Positions 18,993 to 28,270 of a stretch of 64,000 bases of DNA are shown here, piece after piece; position 1 is the stretch's first letter; each line of letters opens with the position of its first letter. The stretch is from Rhodomicrobium lacus (lineage in GTDB: Bacteria > Pseudomonadota > Alphaproteobacteria > Rhizobiales > Rhodomicrobiaceae). The stretch is taken from contig NZ_RZNF01000012.1 of the NCBI RefSeq assembly GCF_003992725.1, forward strand, positions 62,001 through 126,000. The letters run 5' to 3'. The notes beneath the pieces are model-generated. The model saw only the letters and a program-made list of their open reading frames with translations. It was not told the origin of the DNA and made no database searches. The position numbers and the translations under genes are program-made.

Positions 18993-19445
18993 ATGACGAA
19001 AGAACAGGCCTTCATTATCCGCCCTGCCAGCGCCGCCGATATCGAGCATATCGTTCGCCTCGATGCCGCCGTTACGTCGATGCCGAAGTCGACATACTGG
19101 GAGGCGCTCTTCAAGGATTGCCAGTCGCGGCGGAACCAGCATTTCCTGCTCGTCGCCGTCAAAGGCGATGTCCTTGTCGGGTTCATCGCTGGAGAAATCC
19201 GTGCGTGGGAATTCGGCTCGCCGCCGTGTGGCTGGGTTTTCGCAATCGCGGTCGATCCGAATACCCGGCTGTCGGGCATGGGCGCCGACCTTTTCCAGGC
19301 AATCTGCGACGCCTTTCGCCGCGCCGGTATAACAAAGGTTCGCACCATGGTCGCTCGCGATGCGCAACTCGTCATGTCTTTCTTCCGCGCCCAGGGAATG
19401 ATGGCCGGGCCGTTTGTAGAACTAGAGAAGGATCTCGACGAATGA
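18993..19445 (+). CDS. GNAT-family N-acetyltransferase (possible BadL-like)
   Basis: This small cytoplasmic acetyltransferase has 150 residues. It has the GNAT core: a first strand FIIRPASAADIEHIVRL, a beta4 strand WVFAIAVDPNTRLSGMGADLF with the acetyl-CoA pyrophosphate loop, and a C-terminal FFRAQGM. The ATG at 18993 is preferred because GGCGAGGAG precedes it. Its last codon overlaps the Rrf2 gene ATG. In R. palustris, BadL is a GNAT that acetylates aminobenzoates to produce the ligand sensed by BadR. A small GNAT coupled to a regulator inside a benzoate cluster makes a similar role plausible. It could instead acetylate a protein. Confidence 0.8.
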   Translation: MTKEQAFIIRPASAADIEHIVRLDAAVTSMPKSTYWEALFKDCQSRRNQHFLLVAVKGDVLVGFIAGEIRAWEFGSPPCGWVFAIAVDPNTRLSGMGADLFQAICDAFRRAGITKVRTMVARDAQLVMSFFRAQGMMAGPFVELEKDLDE

Positions 19446-19885
19446 GGCTTCAGGTCGCGACACGGCACGCCATTTTTTCGGTTCTGGAACTGGCCTCTCA
19501 GCCTGACCGGCAGATGTCGGCAGTCGATATCGCGGAGAAATACTCTATCTCGCCGAACCATTTGGCCAAGGTTTTGCGCACGCTTGGCCGGGAGGGGATC
19601 GTCGATGCCGCGCGCGGCGTTGGCGGCGGCTATCGCTTTGTCGGCAATCCAAAGCGCCTGACCTTGTTCGATATCATCGCTATCTTCGAGCCCATCGGAC
19701 CGACAACGGGCGGCATCGAGGCGGGCGACGACACGAGCGAGGGGCAAGCCCTGCGCCTTGTGATGAACGAGATCGAGGATACGGCCCGCGCGACGCTGTC
19801 CTCGATCACCATCGATACCATGCTCAAGATCGCCCGACGCAGCAGCGCGCCAAAGCCGTCAGAGCGTCGAAGCGTCAGCCGATAA
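19442..19885 (+). CDS. Rrf2-family transcriptional regulator (possible BadM-like)
   Basis: This is a 147-residue DNA-binding protein. It has the Rrf2 winged helix at residues ~1-80: the start MRLQVATRHAIFSVLELAS, the recognition helix ISPNHLAKVLRTLGREGIV, and the wing AARGVGGGYRF. It has no cysteine at all, so it cannot carry the Fe-S cluster of IscR or NsrR. BadM of R. palustris is an Rrf2-family repressor of the benzoyl-CoA reductase genes. This gene lies within the same kind of cluster and is coupled to the GNAT gene by ATGA. It is the best local candidate to bind the 22-bp palindromes. Its effector is unknown. Confidence 0.85.
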   Translation: MRLQVATRHAIFSVLELASQPDRQMSAVDIAEKYSISPNHLAKVLRTLGREGIVDAARGVGGGYRFVGNPKRLTLFDIIAIFEPIGPTTGGIEAGDDTSEGQALRLVMNEIEDTARATLSSITIDTMLKIARRSSAPKPSERRSVSR

Positions 19886-19889
19886 GCGC

Positions 19890-20606
19890 TCAGATATACT
19901 GGCCCGCGTCGACCTTCAGCACCTGTCCGGTGATGAAGCTGGCGCGATCGGACAGGAGGAACAGCACCGCATCCGCGATATCGCCGACGCCCGGCAGCTT
20001 TTTCAACGCGCTTTCATCGAGCGCCTTGCGACGGACGTCTTCGGCGAGGGCGAGCGTCATTTCGGTCAGCACCATGCCGGGCGCGACGGCGTTCACGGTC
20101 ACGCCCTTTGGCCCAAGCTCGCGGGCGGCGGTTTTCGTCAGCCCGACGAGCCCCGCCTTGGATGCGGCATAGTTCGCCTGCCCGAACTTTCCGCGCAGGC
20201 CATTGATCGATACGATGTTCACGATGCGCCCGAAACCTTGCGCGCACATCGCCGGAGCAACCGCGCGAAGCATCATGAACGCGCCCGTGAGGTTCACGTC
20301 CAGCACCCCTTGCCATTCCTCGTCGCTCATCTTCGTCAGCGAGCGGTCACGGGTGATGCCGGCATTGTTGACGAGGAGGTCAGCCGGGCGATCGAGCGCG
20401 CCGACCGCCGCCGCAACCGCAGCGCTGTTTGCGATGTCGACCGCGCGGAACTCCATTCCCGTCGCGTCACCTTCGGTGCGGTCGAAGATGACGACGCGCG
20501 CGCCGCCCGCCTTCAACCCTTCGGCAATGGCGCGCCCGATGCCGCGCGATCCGCCCGTCACGATGGCGGTGCGCTCCGCGAAGGCGTCGTTTTCTCTCTG
20601 CGTCAT
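19890..20606 (-). CDS. Short-chain dehydrogenase (probable 3-hydroxypimeloyl-CoA dehydrogenase)
   Basis: This is a 238-residue NAD(P)-dependent short-chain dehydrogenase of the FabG/PhaB type. The nucleotide motif is TGGSRGIG near residue 18, NNAG is in LLVNNAGITRDRSL, the catalytic Ser lies in IVNIVSINGLRG, and Tyr-x3-Lys in NYAASKAG. It is 6 bp after the bcrD stop, so it is the last gene of the had-oah-dch-bcr transcript. The fitting step is oxidation of 3-hydroxypimeloyl-CoA to the 3-oxo form before thiolysis. Acetoacetyl-CoA reductase is an alternative. The ATG at 20606 is chosen because an earlier TTG at 20612 abuts the bcrD stop. Confidence 0.83.
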   Translation of the reverse strand: MTQRENDAFAERTAIVTGGSRGIGRAIAEGLKAGGARVVIFDRTEGDATGMEFRAVDIANSAAVAAAVGALDRPADLLVNNAGITRDRSLTKMSDEEWQGVLDVNLTGAFMMLRAVAPAMCAQGFGRIVNIVSINGLRGKFGQANYAASKAGLVGLTKTAARELGPKGVTVNAVAPGMVLTEMTLALAEDVRRKALDESALKKLPGVGDIADAVLFLLSDRASFITGQVLKVDAGQYI

Positions 20607-20612
20607 GAGCAA

Positions 20613-21455
20613 TCAGGCCGCGACCGCTTCGAGGCGCGACAGCTTCTGATGCCGGAATGCTCCCCAGAGCGCACCGCCGACAGCCCCGGCATAGATCGAG
20701 TCCGGGTGGCTCTCCGCCACGAGTGCGACCTTCTCCTTGACGAGCGCCTCATTCAGCGCCGCGACGAGCCCCGTGTCGAGCGCGAGACCGCCCGTCATCT
20801 GCACCACGCCGTCGGTCGCACCGATGGATTTCAAGAGCTTGGCGAGCCTCACCGCCATCGACAGATGGATACCCTTGAGAATATTCGCCGCTGAAATTCC
20901 CCTCGACACCATGTTGATGACGTCCGTTTCCGCAAGCACCGCGCAAATCGAGGACACGCGCTCGGGGTTGTCGGCCTTCTGGGAAAGCATGCCGATTTCG
21001 TCGTGGGCGATGCCGAGATAGCGCGCGATGTTCTCCAGAAACTGGCCCGAGCCCGACGCACACTGGCTCGTCATCTTGTAGGTCAGCACCTTGCCGCCGC
21101 CGTCGATGCGGATCGCGCGGCCGTTGAGAGCGCCGATATCGAGCACCGCGCGGGCGTCCGGATTGAGGTAAACTGCCCCGCGCCCATGCGTCGTCATCGA
21201 ATAGAAATGACCCGTCGCAAAGCGCAGGTTTTCCGCATCGCCGGTGGAGGCGACATACGCGACGTCGCCTCGGGAAACGCCAGCCTTGGAGAGCATCGCG
21301 TCGTAGATTTCATCGGCGAGCAGAAACGGATCGCGACTGCGGATTCGCGACAGCTCTTTTCCGAGCCAGCGCGTCTTGTCACCATCGATCTCAAACAGAA
21401 CCGTCTTGACGCAGCCAGAACCGATGTCCACGCCCGCTGTAATGATAGCACTCAT
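20613..21455 (-). CDS. bcrD: Benzoyl-CoA reductase ATPase subunit (BcrD/BadG-like)
   Basis: This is a 280-residue ASKHA-fold ATPase of the BadF/BadG/BcrA/BcrD family. It has the phosphate loop GVDIGSGCVKTVLF at the N-terminus, a cluster-binding segment SQCASGSGQFLENIARYLG near residue 130, and a second ATP motif GGLALDTGL. With BcrA it hydrolyses two ATP to drive low-potential electrons through a bridging [4Fe-4S] cluster to the aromatic-reducing BC module. It lacks the N-terminal extension of BcrA, consistent with the shorter delta subunit. It is the fourth reductase gene in the order C-B-A-D. Confidence 0.94.
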   Translation of the reverse strand: MSAIITAGVDIGSGCVKTVLFEIDGDKTRWLGKELSRIRSRDPFLLADEIYDAMLSKAGVSRGDVAYVASTGDAENLRFATGHFYSMTTHGRGAVYLNPDARAVLDIGALNGRAIRIDGGGKVLTYKMTSQCASGSGQFLENIARYLGIAHDEIGMLSQKADNPERVSSICAVLAETDVINMVSRGISAANILKGIHLSMAVRLAKLLKSIGATDGVVQMTGGLALDTGLVAALNEALVKEKVALVAESHPDSIYAGAVGGALWGAFRHQKLSRLEAVAA

Positions 21456-21476
21456 GATTTCGTCCTCTCCGCAGGC

Positions 21477-22769
21477 TCAGTTCAGGACCGCGCGCACGGC
21501 AAACGCCGCGCCGCCAAGCGCCCCGGTGTAGATGGAGTCCGGATTGATGTTGATCTGCACGTCGCCGTAGTTTTCCTTGATGAGCTTCCGCAGTTCGCGC
21601 ACCGCAGCCTCATTCTTCGCGACGCCGCCGGTAAACGTGAACTGGTCCTTCACGCCACCGGCGCGCGACAGGATCGACATGGCGCGCAGGATGATCGCCC
21701 GATGCAGCCCCGCCAGGATGTCCTCGCGCTTCTCGCCGAGCGCGAGGCGGTCGCGAAGTTCGGCGCCCGCGAACACGGTGCAGGTGGAGTTGATGCGCAC
21801 CTGCTTCGTCGACTGCATGGCGAGCGGCCCAAGCTCCTGAAGGCCCATGTTCATCTCGTCCGCGATGTAGCCGAGATAGCGCCCGCAACCCGCCGCGCAG
21901 CGGTCGTTCATCTGAAAGTTTTCGACGATGCCCGCCGGATCGACCTGAATACCCTTCGTGTCCTGTCCGCCGATGTCGAGCACGGTGCGGGTTCCCGGAT
22001 ACATGATGTGCGCGCCGAGCCCGTGGCAAAGGATTTCCGAGCGGATGTGCTCCTTCGGGAAGGGAAGTCGCACGCGGCCGTAGCCCGTGCCGACGACGTA
22101 GGTTTCTTCGAGCGGGATAGAGAGAGCGCTTTTCACCGGCGCGGCGATCAGCGACTGATCAAGCGATTCCATTTCCAGCGCGCGAACGAACTTGCCTTCG
22201 ATGTCCCCCGCAGGCGGACGGTTCTCAACCTTGATGATCGACTTGTCGTAGATGTTGAGAATGAGGTCGAAGGCGAGCCCCGCCTCGCGGCAGACGGCCT
22301 CGCCATTGTGCATGAAGTCGCCGCCCGCGAGGTCGCGGAAAAAGTCGGACTTGCGGCGAAAACCGGGGGCGAACTGGGTCGCCGAGTGCTCGCGAAGCCG
22401 CCGGAACGTCTCCGCCAGCGCTTCGATGACCGGCTTTTCGCGCCCCGCGAAGCGCGGGCCTTTCACGTTGCCGATGCAGGTGCGCTCCAGATCTTCAAGT
22501 TGTTCGACGAACTGGATGTGTCGGAAATTCCGTTCAAGGTCGGCCAGAACCGCTTCTGCGACGTCTGCTGTTCCGGGAACGGCTTCGAGCGAGCGGCGAA
22601 ATAACGTGAGCCGCGTATCGACGAGCGCTTCCTGCTTCGAGACCGCTGCGGCGGTGTCGTAATTGGAGCGCGAGTTGGTGATGCCGCGACCGAGCACAGT
22701 CTGGTTTTCGTCCATCACCACGGCTTTCGTGGTCGTGGAACCGAGGTCGATGCCGATGAAGCAACGCAT
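21477..22769 (-). CDS. bcrA: Benzoyl-CoA reductase ATPase subunit (BcrA/BadF-like)
   Basis: This 430-residue larger ATPase subunit couples ATP hydrolysis to electron transfer onto benzoyl-CoA. The ASKHA phosphate 1 loop is [16 protein letters not shown] at residues 6-21, the second is [12 protein letters not shown], the cluster ligand region is [19 protein letters not shown], and the adenosine motif is [10 protein letters not shown]. The insert between the first two motifs (residues ~90-230) is what distinguishes BcrA from BcrD. It lies 21 bp upstream of bcrD and 14 bp after bcrB. Enzymes of this class are oxygen sensitive and work under anoxia. Confidence 0.95.
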   Translation of the reverse strand: MRCFIGIDLGSTTTKAVVMDENQTVLGRGITNSRSNYDTAAAVSKQEALVDTRLTLFRRSLEAVPGTADVAEAVLADLERNFRHIQFVEQLEDLERTCIGNVKGPRFAGREKPVIEALAETFRRLREHSATQFAPGFRRKSDFFRDLAGGDFMHNGEAVCREAGLAFDLILNIYDKSIIKVENRPPAGDIEGKFVRALEMESLDQSLIAAPVKSALSIPLEETYVVGTGYGRVRLPFPKEHIRSEILCHGLGAHIMYPGTRTVLDIGGQDTKGIQVDPAGIVENFQMNDRCAAGCGRYLGYIADEMNMGLQELGPLAMQSTKQVRINSTCTVFAGAELRDRLALGEKREDILAGLHRAIILRAMSILSRAGGVKDQFTFTGGVAKNEAAVRELRKLIKENYGDVQININPDSIYTGALGGAAFAVRAVLN

Positions 22770-22783
22770 GATGGTGTCCTTTC

Positions 22784-24067
22784 TTACGCTGCCTTGGCCG
22801 TGCCGAGACGCTTCTGTTCGATCATCTGGAAGTAGCTTTCCAGACGGTTCTTCACGTTCGCCGCCGAGAAATAGCGGGGGTCGACAAGATCGGTTTCGAT
22901 GAACGCTCCGGGTTTGCCGGTTCGCCGCTCGACCTCGTTCATGATCATGAGCTGGCCGGCTGAGAAGCTGTTGCAGCTCTTGATCGAGTTGATGAGCAGT
23001 CCATCCGCCTCGTATTCTTCGATATACTTCGCGAGGATGTCGACGCGTGTCGGGAGATTGCGGTTCGTGTAGCAGCCGAGGCAGTAATCCGCGAGTGTTT
23101 CGAGCGGGTTATCGGCGTCGTGGCGGAAGCCCAAGTCGTACATGCCGCCGACCTTGGTATAGCTCGACGCGACGACGACCGCGCCTTCGTCCGAAAACAT
23201 CTTCCAGAATTCGCGGAAGTTGGTCCAGTTCGGCGGCCCTTCGACAATGAGCCGATAGCGCTGATCGTTGAAGTTCGACCCGTCGGGTGTGATCGGCCCC
23301 TGACGCGTCTCGATGCGGGCCTGCACTTCCTTGCGTAGCGCGTCGTAATAGGCGATGGCGTCGCGCGTGCCGCGAAAGGCGGTGAAGATCGGGCCGATAT
23401 AGTAGACGCCGCCGAAATAGGCGTCTATTGGCGACGGCTTGTGCTTGCCGGATTCGAGCACCCAGACGAGGTTGTCTTCGGCCTTCGCCGAGTTGCGCAG
23501 CGCTTCGCGCAGGCGGTCGATGTCGAACTTGATGCCCGACACCTCTTCAAGCCCCGGAATGATGACTTCCTTCAACTGCTTGACGATGTAGTCGCGCATG
23601 TTTTTCGTCGAGTGCCCGTCGCCCTCATACGGCACATGCAGCATCAGCGTGGGGCACTTGTATTCCTCACGCAGAAGCTCGAACCACTTCATGAAGGTGT
23701 AGCAGCCCGTATAGGAGAGCAGCAGCACGTCCGGTTTCGGAAAAGGCTTGCCGTTCGGTGCAATGTTGCCCGCACCCATCATCCCGATGTCCGCCTTCAC
23801 GTATGTGCAGACGTCTTCGGAATGGCCCGCCTTCTCGGCATCCATGATGTAGTTGCCCGACAGCTTCCTCATGCCGTTCTGGATCGCATTGATCTCGGGT
23901 AGATTGTTCACGATGTCGAAGCAGAGCAGCAACTCGTTGAGGTTGCCGGGTACGAAGGTGGATGACACCTTGCGGCCCGTCTCATGCTTCGAGGTAATGG
24001 CCTCGTAGTTGCGCGCGATCATCTCCTTCTGGAGGAGCATCGACGGTTCCTTGACGATTTCGCTCAT
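22784..24067 (-). CDS. bcrB: Benzoyl-CoA reductase subunit (BcrB/BadE-like)
   Basis: This is a 427-residue subunit of the HgdB/BcrB superfamily that forms the substrate-reducing module with BcrC. Cluster-ligand cysteines appear in [29 protein letters not shown] and [11 protein letters not shown]. These modules carry [4Fe-4S] clusters and bind benzoyl-CoA. It starts 3 bp after the bcrC stop. Length matches the BadE family (about 430). The dehydratase HgdB is the main look-alike, but the neighbouring ATPase and ring-opening genes settle the call. Confidence 0.94.
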   Translation of the reverse strand: MSEIVKEPSMLLQKEMIARNYEAITSKHETGRKVSSTFVPGNLNELLLCFDIVNNLPEINAIQNGMRKLSGNYIMDAEKAGHSEDVCTYVKADIGMMGAGNIAPNGKPFPKPDVLLLSYTGCYTFMKWFELLREEYKCPTLMLHVPYEGDGHSTKNMRDYIVKQLKEVIIPGLEEVSGIKFDIDRLREALRNSAKAEDNLVWVLESGKHKPSPIDAYFGGVYYIGPIFTAFRGTRDAIAYYDALRKEVQARIETRQGPITPDGSNFNDQRYRLIVEGPPNWTNFREFWKMFSDEGAVVVASSYTKVGGMYDLGFRHDADNPLETLADYCLGCYTNRNLPTRVDILAKYIEEYEADGLLINSIKSCNSFSAGQLMIMNEVERRTGKPGAFIETDLVDPRYFSAANVKNRLESYFQMIEQKRLGTAKAA

Positions 24068-24070
24068 GTC

Positions 24071-25234
24071 TCAGCTCCAAAGCTTGATGGAATCGGCGAA
24101 TGTGCCGGCTTGCTCGCGAACCGGCTGCATCTGGCCTGAGTTCTCGGCGTATTTGAACGAGATGTGCGGGATGCCCTCCTCGGTGAGCTTCTTGCAGATC
24201 ATCGGGCGGTCGAGCAGGGCGGGGTCGCAGAAGCTCGGCGTCGCGTAGATCACGCCCTCCGCGCCCGCTTTGCGGATCTGATCGACGTGGAACTTGCCCT
24301 TTTCGCCTTCGCGCGGGACGTATTTGCAGGAGGTCTCGACCGAATGGCCGATGTAGGCGGCGGCGAGCGCCTGAAGCGGATCGATATCGAGCGCTACGTC
24401 TTCAGTCAGGAAGCGGTTGACGAGGATATAGTCGTCCTCGACCACGTAACAGCCCGCCATCTCGATCGACTTGATGAGGTTTAGCGGCGGCTGCTCGCAG
24501 AAGGAGCCGTAGATCGCGACACGGACATTATCGCGCTTCGGCCGATCTTCCTTCTCTGCCGCGGCCATGTAGCCGACGAGAAGCGCATTATGTTCCGCAA
24601 CGTCCATCATCAGACCGGCCCGCATCAGCAGATAGACCTCCGACGTCGGCGCTTTCCACGGTTGGCGCGCACGGAACGCATAGAGCTGGCGCACGAGACG
24701 GCGGTTCTCGTTGTAGAGCGCAATGGAACGCCTGAGATCGTCGTCGCTGATTTTCCGGCCCGTGAGCGCTTCGAGCCCCTCGCGCATCTCCTGAAGTTCG
24801 GCCACGTAATAGCTACCGCCGATTTCAGGATCGAAGTTCTGCGGCGTATCGAAGAACTTGGTCCAGACGTTCGGGAACATGATCTTCCACATGCCCGACA
24901 GATTGCGGATCACGTCGCACACAAACGGGAAGATCATGCCGTCGACGAAGTCGAGACGCCTCGTCATGCCGAGTTCGACGGTCGAGCGCGGGATGCGGCA
25001 GATGTAGCTCTGGTAGAAGGCATCGCCGTGGATGACTTCCAGCTTGTCGCCGCCGCCGAACAGACCGAGCGGCAGGCAACCCGCTGCGTGGATCAGTTCC
25101 AGCGGCGCGTAGAGCGGCAGGAAGCCGACCACTTTACGACCGGGGACCGCGTCTTTCCAGGCGCGAGCGGCAGTAAAGTCCAGATCTTCGAAGATGGCTT
25201 CGCAGCGCGAAACGATTTCGGCCGTGCTTGTCAT
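24071..25234 (-). CDS. bcrC: Benzoyl-CoA reductase subunit (BcrC/BadD-like)
   Basis: This is a 387-residue partner of BcrB in the BC reducing module, also of HgdB/BcrC type. Conserved segments are VVGFLPLYAPLELIHAAGCL near residue 40, YICRIPRSTVELG and GMIFPFVCDVIRN, each with a cluster-ligand cysteine. The ATG at 25234 lies 2 bp after the dch stop and is preferred over a start at 25252 that would overlap dch. Being first in the bcrCBAD order, its expression depends on the had promoter 3 kb upstream, since no promoter is evident in between. Confidence 0.93.
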   Translation of the reverse strand: MTSTAEIVSRCEAIFEDLDFTAARAWKDAVPGRKVVGFLPLYAPLELIHAAGCLPLGLFGGGDKLEVIHGDAFYQSYICRIPRSTVELGMTRRLDFVDGMIFPFVCDVIRNLSGMWKIMFPNVWTKFFDTPQNFDPEIGGSYYVAELQEMREGLEALTGRKISDDDLRRSIALYNENRRLVRQLYAFRARQPWKAPTSEVYLLMRAGLMMDVAEHNALLVGYMAAAEKEDRPKRDNVRVAIYGSFCEQPPLNLIKSIEMAGCYVVEDDYILVNRFLTEDVALDIDPLQALAAAYIGHSVETSCKYVPREGEKGKFHVDQIRKAGAEGVIYATPSFCDPALLDRPMICKKLTEEGIPHISFKYAENSGQMQPVREQAGTFADSIKLWS

Positions 25235-25236
25235 GG

Positions 25237-26007
25237 TCAGCGCGCCTCCCATTGGGCCGGGCGCTTCTCGATGAACGCCGTCAAGCCTTCCAATGCGTCC
25301 TTTGTGGACATCAGCTTTTCCAGATAGAGATGTTCGAGGTTGCAGAGCTTCGTCCGAACGCGCTCGACCATGTCGAGGCGGGCTGCCTTTACGGCGATAC
25401 GCAGCGACGACGGGCTAAGCCCTGCAAGCGCGTGGTCGAAGTAGGAGAGCGCTGCCGCCTCCGGTTCGGGCGTAATCTCGGAAACAAGGCCAAGCGCGAA
25501 TGCCTGCTCGCCGGAAATCGAGCGCCCCGACAGGAGAATGTCTTCCGCCGCCGCACGCGCGATCTTCTCCGGCAGGATGCACGACGCCGGCGGCGCGAAC
25601 ACGCCGAGGATGATCTCGGGCTGACCGAATTTCGCATCCGGCGTGGCGAAGATCCGGCTACCCGCGATGGCGACTTCCATGCCGCCGCCGAGGCACTGGC
25701 CGCGCACCGCTACCAGGACGGGAACCGGAGCCGCGACTAGCCGCATGACGAGTGCGTTGAACGATTTCAGCATCGCATCGCATTGGTCCGGCAGATGCTC
25801 CTGCACACTGGCGCCAAAGCTGAAGTGCGGCCCCTCGTGATCGATAAGCACGGCAAGGATCGCCGGATCGTTCATATGTGCGTCGAGCGCTGCCGTCAGC
25901 GCGGCGATCATCTGCGCGTCGACAATATTCGCCTTGGGCCGCGCGAGCCGCAATCGCAGAAGCTTGCCATCGCGGTCATGCCATACTTTCAAGGGCTCGA
26001 TGGTCAT
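25237..26007 (-). CDS. dch: Cyclohexa-1,5-diene-1-carbonyl-CoA hydratase
   Basis: This 256-residue crotonase-fold enzyme adds water to the dienoyl-CoA made by benzoyl-CoA reductase, giving 6-hydroxycyclohex-1-ene-1-carbonyl-CoA. The crotonase oxyanion-hole regions are HFSFGASVQEH near residue 66 and GQCLGGGMEVAIAGSRIFA near residue 104. The stop of oah overlaps its ATG (ATGA). Its position between oah and bcrC is what identifies it among crotonases. A generic enoyl-CoA hydratase is the alternative. Confidence 0.9.
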   Translation of the reverse strand: MTIEPLKVWHDRDGKLLRLRLARPKANIVDAQMIAALTAALDAHMNDPAILAVLIDHEGPHFSFGASVQEHLPDQCDAMLKSFNALVMRLVAAPVPVLVAVRGQCLGGGMEVAIAGSRIFATPDAKFGQPEIILGVFAPPASCILPEKIARAAAEDILLSGRSISGEQAFALGLVSEITPEPEAAALSYFDHALAGLSPSSLRIAVKAARLDMVERVRTKLCNLEHLYLEKLMSTKDALEGLTAFIEKRPAQWEAR

Positions 26008-27140
26008 TTAGTCCCCCGCGCGGCCGGGAGAAGCGATTCTGTCAGTTCCGGCGTCCACGGGGCGCCCGCCGCGAGTGCCTGCCGCAGCGCGATGAAATCG
26101 ATTTCGCGGTCGTCCTTGGTGCCTTCGTTGAAGGCGCGAAAGCCGGCGCGCGCCTCTGTCATCATGTTGAGCGCGAGCCAGGAGCGGCTGTTCTCCTTGT
26201 TGGCGTTCCAAGCGTCGATCTTGGGCTTCCGCAGTTCCTCGATGGTCTTCGTGAAGCAATCCGGGAACGTCAGCAGGATCTTGCCGCAGAGCTCCTCGAC
26301 CTTGGCGTCGAGCAGCGAGAGGTCGACCGTGCCCTTCTTCAGCACGTCCTTGCCCGCTGCCAGTTCGGCGCCCGTCTTCGGTTCGCCGTGCACGATGCGG
26401 CCATATTCATCGACATAGCGGTCGGTGATGACGAGCGGGTTCGCGACGAACCGTCCATCGACCTTGAGCGCGGGCACGATGTCCGTGATCATGCCGAGCC
26501 GGTAGGCCTTGTGCGCCGTCCACGGCTCGCAAAGGGAGCCGGACACCATCGCCATTTCCGCGCCGACCATGACGGGAAGGAAATCGGTCGCTCCGCCAAT
26601 CGGGGCCGATCCATGCTTCGGCCCCGCCTGACCGAAGCGCGCCAGATCCTGCGCAATGGTGAAATCGCAGGCCATGCCGATTTCCTGGCCGCCGCCGATG
26701 CGCATGCCGTTGACGCGACAGACGACAGGCTTGTCGCATCCGAGGATCGCGGACACCATGTCGTTGAAAAGGCGCATATATTGCCGGTATTCCTGCGGAT
26801 TTCCCGCGTAATATTCGGCGTATTCCTTGGTATTGCCGCCCGTGCAGAAGGCCTTGTCGCCCTCCCCCGTGAACACAGTCGCCACCACGTCGCGTGCATT
26901 CGATGCAGCGCGGAAGGCAAGGATCACGCCCTTGACCATCTCGGTCGTGTAGGAATTGTACTGCGCGGGGTTATCGAGCGTGATCCACGCATTGAAAAGA
27001 CCGGGCACGATTTCGCCGTCCGGTGTGCGTGCTGGCCGCTTCTCATAGCGAACGCCGGGAACCACGATTTCCGCGAGGTTGTGGTCGTGCAGGGCTTCGG
27101 GTGCCGTGGCTCTCGCAATCGACGCTGTATTCAGGGTCAT
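26004..27140 (-). CDS. oah: 6-oxocyclohex-1-ene-1-carbonyl-CoA hydrolase (ring opening)
   Basis: This is a 378-residue member of the crotonase superfamily that hydrates and cleaves the alicyclic ring to form 3-hydroxypimeloyl-CoA. Features include FTGEGDKAFCTGGNTKEYAEYY (positions ~95-116 in two blocks), VCRVNGMRIGGGQEIGMACDF and a C-terminal extension beyond ordinary crotonases. That length and the TGGNTKEYAEYY segment fit Oah rather than BadI. The start at 27140 has AGAGGA 4 bp upstream and is preferred over longer frames that run into had. Confidence 0.92.
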   Translation of the reverse strand: MTLNTASIARATAPEALHDHNLAEIVVPGVRYEKRPARTPDGEIVPGLFNAWITLDNPAQYNSYTTEMVKGVILAFRAASNARDVVATVFTGEGDKAFCTGGNTKEYAEYYAGNPQEYRQYMRLFNDMVSAILGCDKPVVCRVNGMRIGGGQEIGMACDFTIAQDLARFGQAGPKHGSAPIGGATDFLPVMVGAEMAMVSGSLCEPWTAHKAYRLGMITDIVPALKVDGRFVANPLVITDRYVDEYGRIVHGEPKTGAELAAGKDVLKKGTVDLSLLDAKVEELCGKILLTFPDCFTKTIEELRKPKIDAWNANKENSRSWLALNMMTEARAGFRAFNEGTKDDREIDFIALRQALAAGAPWTPELTESLLPAARGTK

Positions 27141-27174
27141 TTCCTCTGTCTCTTCTTTTTTCGTTTCTTGATGC

Positions 27175-28242
27175 TCAGGGAACGAGAATGGCGCGACGCG
27201 TAAGCTTGTGCTCATGCGCAAGGGCGAAGATCTCGTTGATGCTGTCGAGCGGATGCTTTTCGATAAAGGCGGCGAGTTCGATCTTGCGGTCGAGAACGAG
27301 GTCCAGCGCGCCCGGATAAAGCTCCGTGGCGCAGCCCCAATTGCCGAGCGCGCGCGCATGAAACGCCATCAAGTTCGAGAGGCGGACCTCGACCTTGTCC
27401 ATGGTGAAGCCGACGACGGCGAGCGTTGCGCCATGGACGAGGAGGCTCCACGCGGTCGACTGACCGGCAGCCGTTCCCGAGCACTCGAAGATCACCCATT
27501 CACGCGTCGGAAGGCCGTGGCCTTTTGCAAAGGCCGCGATCTCCTTCTTGAGCGTCTTCGGATCCACGCTGCGCGCATTGAAGGTCTTGGCGACGCCGTG
27601 AGCAGCGACGGCTGCGAGCTTTGCATCGTCGACGTCGATGGCGACGACCGTGCCGCCGAACGCCGCCGCAACCTGCGCGCAATGACCGCCGACCCCGCCA
27701 ACCCCGATCACGATGCAGAGCGTGCCGGGACCGACTCCCGCCTGAATGACAGCCTGATAGGGTGTCGTAACCGCGTCCGCGACAACGGATACATCCGCGA
27801 GTTTGAGCCCAGCGGCTTCAAGGCGGTTCTCATCGACAGCGCAGAGCCCGAATGCGGGCACGGTGATGTGGGAAGCGAAGCCACCCTCGATATCGTTGCC
27901 CGGCATGACCTGTTTCGCGCAGATCGTGCCCTTGCCGCGCGTGCATGCATCGCAGCTGCCACAGGGAATGACGGCAGGGATGATGACGGCCCGCCCTACC
28001 CAATGTTCGGCGCCGGCTCCGGCTGCGATGACGCGTCCGCTTACCTCATGACCAAGCGTCAACGGCAGGGGCTGGTTCGTGCGGACACCATCGTAATAGT
28101 ACCCGAGATCGGTATGGCAAACGCCACAGCCGGCGACTTCAACCGTAACCTCGCCCGCAGCAGGTGCGCCAAGTTCGAACGACTGCCGGATCAACGGTTT
28201 CCCGACACTCGTCATCACCCATCGGTAGGCTGCTATCGGCAT
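27175..28242 (-). CDS. had: 6-hydroxycyclohex-1-ene-1-carbonyl-CoA dehydrogenase
   Basis: This 355-residue zinc-type medium-chain alcohol dehydrogenase oxidises the hydroxy-alicyclic CoA ester to the 6-oxo form with NAD+. Catalytic zinc ligands appear in [15 protein letters not shown] and LGHEVSGRV, structural-zinc cysteines in [19 protein letters not shown], and the nucleotide loop [11 protein letters not shown] in the second half. It is the first gene of the eight-gene minus-strand transcript had-oah-dch-bcrCBAD-SDR. Its promoter carries the 22-bp palindrome. Confidence 0.92.
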   Translation of the reverse strand: MPIAAYRWVMTSVGKPLIRQSFELGAPAAGEVTVEVAGCGVCHTDLGYYYDGVRTNQPLPLTLGHEVSGRVIAAGAGAEHWVGRAVIIPAVIPCGSCDACTRGKGTICAKQVMPGNDIEGGFASHITVPAFGLCAVDENRLEAAGLKLADVSVVADAVTTPYQAVIQAGVGPGTLCIVIGVGGVGGHCAQVAAAFGGTVVAIDVDDAKLAAVAAHGVAKTFNARSVDPKTLKKEIAAFAKGHGLPTREWVIFECSGTAAGQSTAWSLLVHGATLAVVGFTMDKVEVRLSNLMAFHARALGNWGCATELYPGALDLVLDRKIELAAFIEKHPLDSINEIFALAHEHKLTRRAILVP

Positions 28243-28270
28243 CTGTCCCTCTTAGTACATTAGTTAATTT

